DNA from: Clostridia bacterium
GTDB lineage: Bacteria > Bacillota > Clostridia > Oscillospirales > CAG-272
Length of the DNA: 12,823 nt
Assembly: GCA_017960705.1 (NCBI GenBank)
Contig: JAGCYR010000091.1
Coordinates: 1 to 12,823, forward strand
Reading direction: 5' to 3'
Shown here: positions 6,360 to 12,823 of the stretch, piece by piece
Layout of the letters: every line of letters begins with the position of its first letter
Numbering within the stretch: position 1 is the first letter of the stretch
The notes under the pieces: model-generated
Databases searched by the model: none
What the model was told of the DNA's origin: nothing
The model's input: the letters and a program-made list of their open reading frames with translations, nothing else
Translations under genes and position numbers: made by a program

Positions 6360-7499
6360 TCAGCGGAGAGGGCGCTTCCCCGTATCGTTCTTAAAGTACT
6401 GATACAGAACGCAGGGGATCATGCCGTTGTAGAGCTTCCGCGTTTTATCGGCGCGTTTGCCGTAGAAGGATTCGAAGTTCGGAAGCGACGAGATGATATA
6501 GACCTGCCACGGAGCGAGATCGCGGAAGTGCCGTCCCAGCTCGCGGGTGAGCGCTTCGACCTCGGGTTGGGTCATCATCCGCTCGCCGTAGGGGGGGTTG
6601 GTGACGACGGTCCCTCTCCGTCCCGGAGCGGAGATGGTTCTCGCGTCGGCTTCAAACGCGCGGATCAGGTCCGATACGCCCGCGCGTTTGGCGTTCTCCC
6701 CCGTGAGGGCGACGGCGGCGGGGTCGATGTCGGACGCGTAGACCTCAAACTTGGTTTGGACGATCCCGTCGCGCGCTTCTTCCCTCGCCGAGAGCCAGAC
6801 GCTTTTCGGGATGGCGGGGAAGCGTTCTGCCGCGAAACGGCGGCGCGCGCCGGGGGCGATCTTTTTCATCTGCATCGCCGCTTCGATCGCGATGGTGCCC
6901 GACCCGCACATGGGATCCCAGAAAAGCACCTCCTCCCGCGGGCGGGAGATCGCGGCGATGGCGGCGGCGAGGGTCTCGCGGATGGGGGCGGCGTTGGCTT
7001 CGGGACGGTACCCCCTCTTATGAAGAGGGTCGCCCGAGGTGTCGATCATCAGGGTCGCCTCGTCCTTCAAGATGAAGAACTCGATCTGATAGGTCACGCC
7101 GGTCTCGGGAAAACGCGTCAGCCCGTAGACCGACGAGAGCCGGTCGACCACCGCCCGCTTCACGATCTTCTGACAGTCGGGGATCGAAAAGAGCTTGCTC
7201 TTGATCGAGTGCCCCTTGACCGGGAAGGCGTCGTCCCGCCCGATCCATACTTCCCACGGGAGCGCCTTGGTCCCCTCGAACAGATCGTCGAAGGTGTCGG
7301 CGCGGAAGCGCCCGAGATTGATGAACACGCGCTCTGCGTAGCGGAGAAACACGTTCGAGAGGGCGATCGCCTCCTCGTCCCCGCGGTAGGTGATCCGCCC
7401 GTCGATGGTCTCGACCCGGTCGTACCCGAGCGCCTCGATCTCCTCGCCCAGCAGGTGTTCCAGCCCGAACAGGCAGGTCGCGGTCAGGGTAACGTTCAT
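6360..7499 (-). CDS. rlmL: THUMP-domain 23S rRNA guanine-N2 methyltransferase (RlmL/YpsC type)
   Basis: The 379-residue product matches the single-methyltransferase form found in Firmicutes (YpsC), which corresponds to the N-terminal half of E. coli RlmL/K, the enzyme for m2G2445 in 23S rRNA. Residues about 1-160 are a ferredoxin-like/THUMP RNA-binding region. DPLHKRGYR (157-165) is the family link motif. The Rossmann methyltransferase domain shows motif I DPMCGSGT (195-202) for S-adenosylmethionine, the acidic DIDP (257-260), and the catalytic NPPYGER (301-307) typical of exocyclic-amine methylation. Its ATG (7499-7497) overlaps the stop of the phosphodiesterase gene by 4 bases, so it is the last gene of a three-gene minus-strand operon. 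The exact target base is inferred from the family. Confidence 0.9.
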   Translation of the reverse strand: MNVTLTATCLFGLEHLLGEEIEALGYDRVETIDGRITYRGDEEAIALSNVFLRYAERVFINLGRFRADTFDDLFEGTKALPWEVWIGRDDAFPVKGHSIKSKLFSIPDCQKIVKRAVVDRLSSVYGLTRFPETGVTYQIEFFILKDEATLMIDTSGDPLHKRGYRPEANAAPIRETLAAAIAAISRPREEVLFWDPMCGSGTIAIEAAMQMKKIAPGARRRFAAERFPAIPKSVWLSAREEARDGIVQTKFEVYASDIDPAAVALTGENAKRAGVSDLIRAFEADARTISAPGRRGTVVTNPPYGERMMTQPEVEALTRELGRHFRDLAPWQVYIISSLPNFESFYGKRADKTRKLYNGMIPCVLYQYFKNDTGKRPLR

Positions 7500-8359
7500 G
7501 CTTCTCCCCCGTCGGGGCGCCCTTCGCCCTCGAAGATCAGACCGTCAAACGCCTCGGGAGACGCGGAAAGATCCTCCTTCGTTTTTACCGTCCACGAGAC
7601 GGTCGGAACGCCGTAGATCTTCCGCAGCCTTAAAAACGAGCGGTCGTCGCGGTCCCCGATCCGGTAGGCAATGAAGTCGGGGCGTCCGCGGAAGTTCAGA
7701 AGGAAGCGCTGCAGGATGAAATACTTGAGTTTCCCCTTGTACTTGTCGTGGCGCAGATACGCCATCGCGAGCTGTCCGCGCAGGACGTTCGGGCGGTTCT
7801 TTCTGAACCACGCGATGGCGAGCGGGTTGAAGGACTCGACCCAGTATTCGCCGTCGTACTTGTCGAGCAGTTCTGCGGCTTTGGCGCAGGTCAGATCAAA
7901 CGCCGGGTCCTCGCCCTTGATCTCGACCAAAATCGGCACGCGCCCTCCGATGACCTTCAGCACCTCGGCGAAGGTCGGGACGCCGATCCCCTCCTGACCG
8001 AACAGGGGGGTGGTCGCCAGTTTTTCAAGCGGGTAGTCGCGGGTCGAACCGGGAAGCCCGCAGACGCGTTCGAGGGTCTGATCGTGGAAGACCACGGGGA
8101 TCCCGTCGGAGGAGAGCTGCACGTCGAGTTCGACCCCGTAGCCCGCCTCGACGGCGGCTTGGAACGCGGGGAGCGAGTTTTCGGGTACTTCCGGATTCTT
8201 GTGGAGCCCTCTGTGGGCAAGCTCCAATCCCTTAAAGCGTTCGATCCCCTCCCGCGGTTTGGCGGGAGCGGTCATATAGCGGAAGAGAAGCCATCCGCAA
8301 AGGAAGAGCAGGGCGAGCCCGCCGAACGCGGAGAGCAGGGCGATCTGAGTGGGGGTCAT
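7496..8359 (-). CDS. Membrane-anchored glycerophosphodiester phosphodiesterase
   Basis: GDPD-family enzymes hydrolyse glycerophosphodiesters to glycerol-3-phosphate and an alcohol. The 287-residue product begins with a single hydrophobic segment (about 6-26) and then a basic stretch, so it is anchored in the membrane; the positive residues just after the segment suggest that the catalytic domain faces the cytoplasm. The TIM-barrel catalytic residues are visible: H49-R50 in LAHRGLH, E60-N61 in PENSLPAF, E77 and D79 in VELDVQ, H92-D93 in VFHDQTL, and E146/K148 in VEIK. SWTVKT near the C-terminus is also usual for the family (normally W-T-VN). Both ends overlap neighbours by 4 bases (ATGA), between the MFS transporter and the RNA methyltransferase, suggesting coupled translation. 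The substrate may be phospholipid head-group debris or teichoic-acid-like polymer fragments; the sequence cannot decide. Confidence 0.9.
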   Translation of the reverse strand: MTPTQIALLSAFGGLALLFLCGWLLFRYMTAPAKPREGIERFKGLELAHRGLHKNPEVPENSLPAFQAAVEAGYGVELDVQLSSDGIPVVFHDQTLERVCGLPGSTRDYPLEKLATTPLFGQEGIGVPTFAEVLKVIGGRVPILVEIKGEDPAFDLTCAKAAELLDKYDGEYWVESFNPLAIAWFRKNRPNVLRGQLAMAYLRHDKYKGKLKYFILQRFLLNFRGRPDFIAYRIGDRDDRSFLRLRKIYGVPTVSWTVKTKEDLSASPEAFDGLIFEGEGRPDGGEA

Positions 8360-9909
8360 ACGGTTTCCTCCGTTTTGTCGACCGGCGGCAGGACTTCGCG
8401 GTTATCGCCGCGCCGGACGAAGATCATGGTGATAAGGGCGCAGAAAATGCAGATCGAGGCGTAGGGGAAGAGCGAGGTCATCCCGATCTTGTCCATAAAG
8501 AATCCCGAAAGGATCGGGGTCAGGGTCTGCGCCGCCATCGAGGCGGTGTAGTAGTAGCCGGTATATTTGCCGACGTTGTCCGCGCTGCAGAGCTCGACCA
8601 CCATCGGAAAGCTGTTGACGTTGATCGCCGCCCAGCCGATCCCGGCGGTGCAGAACAGGACGTTGACCAGCAGCGCCGGACTGTTCATTCGTAAGAACGA
8701 GCAGAACGAGAAGGCGACGGTCATCATGATCACGCCCGCGAGGATCATCCGTTTCCGTCCGAGCTTCGCGGAGAGGAAACCGATCGGCAGGAACGCGAGG
8801 ATGGTCACGCCCTGCGCGAGCAGCAGCGTCAGGTTGTAGTCGAGCCCCAGGATCTTGCCGGCGTAGACCGAATACTTGCTGGTGACGGCGTTGTAGCCCA
8901 TGTACCAGAAGACCACCGACGCAAGGATCAGGAGCAGGGGGAGCAGCGCCCCGGTCCCGCCGTGCTTTGCCGCTTCGCGTTTGGCTTCGTCGAGTTCGCT
9001 TTCCACCTCGGACGAGATCCCGAGCCGACGGCTTTCCTCTTCCATTTCACGCACGTAGCGCGGTTCCCTCACGAAGGCGAGGAAGACCGCGAGCGAGACC
9101 GCCATCAAGGCGGCGACGATGAGGAAGAACGTGCCGTAGTGCATCAGGTCGTTTTCGGGCTTGCCGGTCCCGAGTACCAGCCCGAGCGCGAGGGTCAGGA
9201 TGCCGCCGACCGCGCCCATCAGGTTGATGACGGCGTTCGCCTTCGAGCGCAGCGGCTTGATGGTCACGTCGGGCATCAGGGCGACGGCGGGGGAGCGGAA
9301 GACCGACATCGAAAGGAGCAGAAGGATCAGCGCCCCCATAAAGAGGATCAAGGGCGCGGGGTTCGCTTTGGTCACGATCTTGGCGTACGCCTGCCGCGCC
9401 GGGATCACGTAGTCGGTCTGCCCCTCCGAGGGGTCGCCGTTCTCGTCGGTCAGCGGGATCGACGTGAACGCCTCTTTGGTCGTAAAGAGATCCTGCAGGG
9501 GGACTTTTTCCGAACCGTTCGGATCCTTGATCGCGGGGTTGGCGTCCCAGACCTCGGAGAGCTGGGCTTCCCGGTCTGCGGGGTCGGCGTCCGAAAGGTT
9601 CTGCAACTGCATCCGGTCGGAGAGCGAGAGCGGGAAGATCAGGGCGATCGCCACGACGGTCCCGATCAGAATGAACGGGGTTCGCCGCCCCATCTTCGAG
9701 CAGCACTTGTCCGAGAGGGCGCCGAACAGCGGGAGCATAAAGAGCGCGACGATATTGTCGAGCGCCATGATCACGCCCGACGCGGTCTGCGACATCCCGA
9801 ACTTGTCGGTCAGGATCTTCGGGATCAGCGTGTCGTACGCCTGCCAGAACAGGCAGATCAGGAAAAAGGCGAAACCGACCAGCACGGTCCTCCTGTAATT
9901 CAGTTTCAC
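8356..9909 (-). CDS. MFS transporter (SLC45/GPH-like) with a large extracytoplasmic loop
   Basis: The GTG at 9909-9907 is chosen as start because AAGGAGG (9921-9915 on the minus strand) lies 5 bases upstream and a consensus promoter precedes it. The frame stays open to 10221, but that extension covers the promoters. The product is 517 residues with about 12 membrane segments. MFS motif A appears as GALSDKCCSKMGRRTPFI (63-80) and again as GFLSAKLGRKRMIL (377-390). RSPAVALMPDVTIKPLRSKAN (205-225) resembles the SLC45/sucrose-type and GPH sugar-cation symporters. Between segments 3 and 4 a hydrophilic stretch of about 85 residues (98-184) is inserted, predicted outside the cell. A charged cytoplasmic linker (283-318) separates the two halves. 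A sugar or glycoside substrate is likely from the family but not proven. It is the first gene of an operon with the phosphodiesterase and rRNA methyltransferase. Confidence 0.85.
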   Translation of the reverse strand: MKLNYRRTVLVGFAFFLICLFWQAYDTLIPKILTDKFGMSQTASGVIMALDNIVALFMLPLFGALSDKCCSKMGRRTPFILIGTVVAIALIFPLSLSDRMQLQNLSDADPADREAQLSEVWDANPAIKDPNGSEKVPLQDLFTTKEAFTSIPLTDENGDPSEGQTDYVIPARQAYAKIVTKANPAPLILFMGALILLLLSMSVFRSPAVALMPDVTIKPLRSKANAVINLMGAVGGILTLALGLVLGTGKPENDLMHYGTFFLIVAALMAVSLAVFLAFVREPRYVREMEEESRRLGISSEVESELDEAKREAAKHGGTGALLPLLLILASVVFWYMGYNAVTSKYSVYAGKILGLDYNLTLLLAQGVTILAFLPIGFLSAKLGRKRMILAGVIMMTVAFSFCSFLRMNSPALLVNVLFCTAGIGWAAINVNSFPMVVELCSADNVGKYTGYYYTASMAAQTLTPILSGFFMDKIGMTSLFPYASICIFCALITMIFVRRGDNREVLPPVDKTEETV

Positions 9910-9922
9910 GGGAACCTCCTTC

Positions 9923-9934
9923 GGGGCGACGCCC
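9923..9934 (-). repeat. GC palindrome in the leader of the MFS operon
   Basis: GGGGCGACGCCC (plus strand) is a 12-base copy of the hairpin before ktrB (4182-4193). Read in the direction of the MFS transcript it forms GGGC/GCCC on a GTC-containing loop and ends one base before AAGGAGG, so it could hide or expose the ribosome binding site. Confidence 0.45.
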
Positions 9935-9952
9935 TTTGTTTCTATCGTCTCT

Positions 9953-9981
9953 ATTATACTATTTGTTTCCTCTCTTGTCAA
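9953..9981 (-). promoter_or_regulatory. Consensus promoter of the MFS operon
   Basis: On the minus strand, TTGACA (9981-9976) and TATAAT (9958-9953) are both perfect and separated by exactly 17 bases. Transcription would start near 9946, giving a leader of about 37 bases to the GTG. It is divergent from the ribF promoter, about 60 bases away. Confidence 0.88.
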
Positions 9982-9998
9982 TTTGTAACGGCGAAAAG

Positions 9999-10020
9999 CC
10001 GCCCTTTTTTCGGGGGGCGG
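9999..10020. repeat. Inverted repeat between the divergent promoters
   Basis: CCGCCC (9999-10004) is complementary to GGGCGG (10015-10020) with TTTTTT in the intervening bases. An overlapping smaller hairpin (CGGC 9989-9992 with GCCG 9998-10001) is followed by CCCTTTTTT. This occupies the space between the two -35 boxes. It may be an operator or a promoter insulator; there is no direct evidence for either. Confidence 0.35.
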
Positions 10021-10040
10021 AGCGAATCCCCCGCGGCGGA

Positions 10041-10069
10041 TTGACAAGAGGGAGGAAAAAGGATATAAT
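10041..10069 (+). promoter_or_regulatory. Consensus promoter of ribF-prmA-rsmE
   Basis: TTGACA (10041-10046) and TATAAT (10064-10069) are both perfect with a 17-base spacer. Start of transcription is expected near 10076, about 50 bases before the ribF ATG. The leader is too short to hold an FMN riboswitch. Confidence 0.88.
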
Positions 10070-10125
10070 ATCATCGGAGTTTCGTCGGACGAACGGCGAA
10101 AAACGAAAGGAAGGAGGACGGCAAA

Positions 10126-11034
10126 ATGAAATTGATCCGTATCCTGCCCGGCTGTCCTCCCCCCGAATCGGGACGGACGGTCGCGGCGCTCGGCTTCTTC
10201 GACGGGGTGCATATCGGACACCGCCGCCTGCTCGACAGAGTGGCGGAGACCGCCGCGTCGCGGGGGCTGATCCCCTCTGTCTTTACCTTCTCGGACGACG
10301 CGATCGCGTTCAAACCCGACGCGGCGCGCCTGACCGACTTTTCGGAAAAACTCGACCTTTTCCGCGCGGCGGGGATCGAACGGGTCTACGCCGCCGACTT
10401 CCCGGCGCTTTCGGGACTTTCCCCGGAAAAGTTCGTTTCACAGATCTTGATCGGCTGCCTGAACGTTTCGGTCGCGGTCTGCGGCTTCAATTTCCGCTTC
10501 GGCGCCCGCGCCGCGGGCGACAGCGAAGCTTTGGTCCGCCTGATGCGCGCGGCGGGCGGGGAAGCCGAGGTCATCGCCTCGACCCTGCTCGACGGCGCGG
10601 TGGTCAGCTCATCCGCGATCCGATCCGCTCTCGCTTTGGGCGACGTGGACCTTGCCAACCGGATGCTCGGGCGCCCCTACGCGCTTTCGGGCGTCGTGGA
10701 GCACGGACGGGGCTACGGACACACCGAGGGTATCCCGACCGTCAACCTGCCGCTCGCGCCGCATCTCGCGATCCCGCGCAAGGGCGTTTACCGTTCGCGC
10801 GTGACGGTCGACGGCACGGGCTATCCCGCGGTCTCCAACGTCGGCACAAGACCGACCTTCGGCGGGGACGCGGTCAACTGCGAAAGCTATCTGCTCGACT
10901 ACGACGGCGCCGACCTGTACGGGAAGACGGTGTCGGTCGAGCTGCTCGCGTTTCTGCGCGACGAAAAGAAGTTCGATACCCCGGAGGAACTCTACCGCCA
11001 GATCGAACGCGATATCGCCCTGGCGAAGGGCTGA
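10126..11034 (+). CDS. ribF: Bifunctional riboflavin kinase / FAD synthetase
   Basis: The enzyme converts riboflavin to FMN and then FAD in the cytoplasm. The 302-residue product is the normal RibF length. The N-terminal adenylyltransferase domain carries GFFDGVHIGH (23-32), CGFNFRFG (119-126) and SSSAIR (161-166), the nucleotidyl-transfer motifs. The C-terminal riboflavin kinase domain has GRGYGHTEGIPTVN (194-207; more often GFPTAN), GVYRSRV (220-226), SNVGTRPTFGG (237-247), and the catalytic glutamate E253 in NCESYLLDYDGADLYG. AAGGAGG (10111-10117) lies 8 bases before the ATG. It is the first gene of an operon with prmA (13 bases downstream). RibF often sits beside truB in Firmicutes; here it does not. 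Confidence 0.96.
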   Translation: MKLIRILPGCPPPESGRTVAALGFFDGVHIGHRRLLDRVAETAASRGLIPSVFTFSDDAIAFKPDAARLTDFSEKLDLFRAAGIERVYAADFPALSGLSPEKFVSQILIGCLNVSVAVCGFNFRFGARAAGDSEALVRLMRAAGGEAEVIASTLLDGAVVSSSAIRSALALGDVDLANRMLGRPYALSGVVEHGRGYGHTEGIPTVNLPLAPHLAIPRKGVYRSRVTVDGTGYPAVSNVGTRPTFGGDAVNCESYLLDYDGADLYGKTVSVELLAFLRDEKKFDTPEELYRQIERDIALAKG

Positions 11035-11046
11035 AAAGAGGGAACG

Positions 11047-11976
11047 ATGGAACAGGCGGAGTGGACGAAACTGACCGTGCGCGCGTCCCGCGAGGATCTC
11101 GACGTGGTGACGGCGGTGATGGGGATGCTCGACAACGGGCTGATGATCGAGGATTACAGCGACTTTCCCTTTGAAACGGGGATGTACGGGGATCTTGTCG
11201 ACGAGAGCATCAAGAACGCCGATCTTTCGCGGATCGCGGTATCGGTCTTCGTCGCGCGTGAAAAAAATCTTACCGAATATATCGCGTTCCTCCGCGAGCG
11301 TTTTGCGTTTGCGGGGATCGAATGGGAATACGAATGCGAGGGTCTTTGCGAGGAGGATTGGGCGGAATCCTGGAAACAGTACTATCACCCCATCCCGCTC
11401 GGACGGATCACCATCGTTCCCGCATGGCAGGACTATTCCGCAAAGGACGGCGAGATCGTCGTGCGGATGGACCCCGGTATGGCGTTCGGCGCGGGCACGC
11501 ACGAGACCACGCGGCTCGCGGTGCTGCTGCTTGAAGAAACCCTTGCGGGCGGCGAAAAAGTGCTGGACGTCGGGACCGGGAGCGGGATCCTTGCGATCGT
11601 ATCCGAAAAGCTCGGCGCGTCGCTCGTCCGCGGGTACGACATCGACCCGGTGGCGGTCCGCGTGGCAAGGGAGAACGCCGAAGAAAACGGCGCGAAAAAC
11701 GTTTCGTTCGGCACGTCCGACCTGCTCGCGTCGGTCGAAAAACCGGAGGGCGGCTACGATCTCGCCGTCGCCAACATCGTCGCGGACGTGCTTCTCCGGA
11801 TGGCGCCCGATCTGCCGGCTTGCCTCCGTCCCGGCGCGCGTCTGATCTGCTCCGGGATCATCGAGCCGCGTCTGCCCGAGCTTCGCGCCGGGATGACCGC
11901 CGCCGGATTTAAGGAAGAAAAGATCGTCTCCGAAAACGACTGGTACGCGCTCCGCTTCGTTCTGACGGAGAAGTAA
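11047..11976 (+). CDS. prmA: Ribosomal protein L11 methyltransferase
   Basis: PrmA uses S-adenosylmethionine to methylate lysines and the amino terminus of ribosomal protein L11. The 309-residue product has the expected N-terminal L11-recognition domain (about 1-100) and then EDWAESWKQYYHPIPLGR (103-120), the conserved linker. The catalytic domain shows DPGMAFGAGTHETT (142-155), motif I DVGTGSG (174-180), the acidic YDIDPVA (197-203) and NIVAD (243-247; usually NILA), all PrmA hallmarks. A GAGGG (11038-11042) precedes the ATG by 4 bases after the ribF stop at 11034, a rather weak, close ribosome site. rsmE follows after 10 bases, and prmA-rsmE is a widespread pair in Firmicutes. Confidence 0.95.
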   Translation: MEQAEWTKLTVRASREDLDVVTAVMGMLDNGLMIEDYSDFPFETGMYGDLVDESIKNADLSRIAVSVFVAREKNLTEYIAFLRERFAFAGIEWEYECEGLCEEDWAESWKQYYHPIPLGRITIVPAWQDYSAKDGEIVVRMDPGMAFGAGTHETTRLAVLLLEETLAGGEKVLDVGTGSGILAIVSEKLGASLVRGYDIDPVAVRVARENAEENGAKNVSFGTSDLLASVEKPEGGYDLAVANIVADVLLRMAPDLPACLRPGARLICSGIIEPRLPELRAGMTAAGFKEEKIVSENDWYALRFVLTEK

Positions 11977-11986
11977 GGAGGGAAGT

Positions 11987-12718
11987 ATGCCGAGATTCTT
12001 TACGGACGAGTCCGCCGTTTCGGGGAACCTCGTCGTGATCGCGGGCGCCGACGCGCACCACGTCGCCCGCTCGCTCCGGATGGCGGTCGGGGACGGGATC
12101 ACGGTCTGCACGACGGCGGGGAGGGAGCTCTCCTGCCGCCTGACCCGCATCCGCGACGACCTCTGCGAAGCGGAGATCTTATCGGAACGCGCAGCCGCGG
12201 GCGAATCCCCCGTCGCGATCAAGCTCTTCGTCGCCTACCCGAAGGGAGACAAGCTTGAGACGGTCGTGCAGAAGGCGACCGAGCTCGGAGCCGTCTCGGT
12301 CACGCCCTTCGCGTCAACTTTCGTCGTGCGCAAGCCCCGCCCCGAAAAGATCGGCTCCGAGACCGAGCGGCTGAACCGGATCGCGGAGGAAGCGGCGAAA
12401 CAGTGCCGCCGCGGCGCGATCCCGACCGTCACGCCCCCGCTCTCCTTCAAAGAGATGCTGGACGAGGCGAAGAAAACCGACCTGCCCCTTTTCTGCTACG
12501 AGGGAGAGGGGACGCGTCCCCTGCCCGAACTGCTGCCCGACGTCCCGCCCAAGAGCGTTTCGGTGATCGTGGGGTCGGAGGGCGGTTTCTCCGAAGAGGA
12601 AGCGGAGGCGGCGAAAACGGCGGGGTTCCTGCTCGCCGGGCTCGGAAAACGCATCCTGCGCTGCGAGACCGCGCCCCTCTTCGCCCTCTCCTGCCTTGCG
12701 TTCCGCTACGAACTCTGA
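11987..12718 (+). CDS. rsmE: 16S rRNA m3U1498 methyltransferase
   Basis: RsmE methylates N3 of U1498 (E. coli numbering) in 16S rRNA of the 30S subunit. The 243-residue product has the N-terminal PUA-like RNA-binding domain (about 1-70, with HHVARSLRM at 24-32, the usual HHxxxVLR site). The SPOUT trefoil-knot domain follows: PKGDKLETVVQKATELG (85-101), EEAAKQCRR (134-142), VGSEGGFSEEE (195-205) and LGKRILRCETAP (219-230), the last two forming the S-adenosylmethionine-binding knot. AAGGAGG (11975-11981) overlaps the prmA stop and is 5 bases before the ATG. It is the last gene of the ribF operon. Confidence 0.96.
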   Translation: MPRFFTDESAVSGNLVVIAGADAHHVARSLRMAVGDGITVCTTAGRELSCRLTRIRDDLCEAEILSERAAAGESPVAIKLFVAYPKGDKLETVVQKATELGAVSVTPFASTFVVRKPRPEKIGSETERLNRIAEEAAKQCRRGAIPTVTPPLSFKEMLDEAKKTDLPLFCYEGEGTRPLPELLPDVPPKSVSVIVGSEGGFSEEEAEAAKTAGFLLAGLGKRILRCETAPLFALSCLAFRYEL

Positions 12719-12723
12719 ACGGG

Positions 12724-12777
12724 CTATCGTCACTTTGCTGAAAAAGTTTTTGATTTTTTGTGACTTTTTTACGATAG
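12724..12777 (+). terminator. Imperfect inverted repeat after rsmE, possible terminator or operator
   Basis: CTATCGT (12724-12730) is complementary to ACGATAG (12771-12777), and nested inside it GTCAC (12729-12733) is complementary to GTGAC (12760-12764), which is followed by TTTTTT (12765-12770). The inner stem plus U run could terminate rsmE, though five base pairs over a 26-base AT-rich loop is weak. The outer arms may belong to an operator for the next gene. Confidence 0.4.
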
Positions 12778-12781
12778 ACTA

Positions 12782-12810
12782 TTGATATTTGACAAAAAAA
12801 GATGTAAAAT
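12782..12810 (+). promoter_or_regulatory. Probable promoter of the gene beyond the right edge
   Basis: TTGATA (12782-12787) and TAAAAT (12805-12810) each match consensus at five of six positions with a 17-base spacer. An overlapping alternative is TTGACA (12789-12794) with TATAAG (12810-12815) at 15 bases. The segment is strongly AT-rich compared with the genes. The start point would fall at the end of the window. Confidence 0.6.
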
Positions 12811-12823
12811 ATAAGTCAGACTA

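Noticed and set aside
10070..10125. An FMN riboswitch in the ribF leader
   Set aside because: The leader is only about 50 bases long and shows none of the conserved FMN aptamer segments.
9910..10221. N-terminal extension of the MFS protein by 104 residues
   Set aside because: The extension would run through both divergent promoters and the start of ribF. The added sequence is not membrane-like, and a ribosome site precedes GTG 9909-9907.

Overview
The window comes from the chromosome of a bacterium with moderately high GC content, most likely an uncultured Clostridia-type Firmicute, probably from a gut community. This is inferred from strong AAGGAGG ribosome binding sites, consensus sigma-A-type promoters (TTGACA-N17-TATAAT), a KtrB/KtrA-type potassium system, a lipoprotein with a Gram-positive-style signal, and synteny such as prmA-rsmE. 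No tRNA, rRNA, CRISPR array, insertion sequence or phage gene was seen. Genes fill nearly all of the sequence.

Layout. (1) Positions 1-188 hold the 3' end of an unrecognised gene, followed by a strong symmetric hairpin. (2) A promoter with an extended -10 drives a 590-residue membrane-anchored protein (333-2105) that looks like a trigger-factor/FKBP-type chaperone placed outside the membrane. (3) After a structured intergenic stretch comes rnhA (RNase HI), overlapping by 4 bases a lipoprotein gene (2704-4179). The lipoprotein is a second, diverged trigger-factor-like protein. (4) ktrB and ktrA encode the membrane and regulatory subunits of a potassium uptake system. (5) Between the convergent gene groups lies an array of four perfect hairpins, each preceded by the 7-mer GTTATGA or GTTATAA. 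(6) A minus-strand operon, transcribed leftward from a perfect consensus promoter, encodes an MFS transporter, a membrane-anchored glycerophosphodiester phosphodiesterase and a THUMP-type 23S rRNA methyltransferase. Its two junctions are 4-base stop/start overlaps. (7) Divergently, a second perfect consensus promoter drives ribF (FAD synthesis), prmA (ribosomal protein L11 methylation) and rsmE (16S rRNA methylation). (8) The window ends with a likely promoter for a gene outside it.

How the genes fit together. Most of the content is housekeeping: flavin cofactor synthesis, ribosome modification, RNA-DNA hybrid removal, potassium homeostasis and phosphodiester turnover. The least ordinary parts are the two extracytoplasmic trigger-factor-like proteins, each apparently with two tandem FKBP-like segments, and the hairpin/GTTATRA array after ktrA. 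I did not find a convincing undescribed multi-gene system. The best leads are those two, a set of short palindromes in mRNA leaders, and the structured spacer before rnhA.
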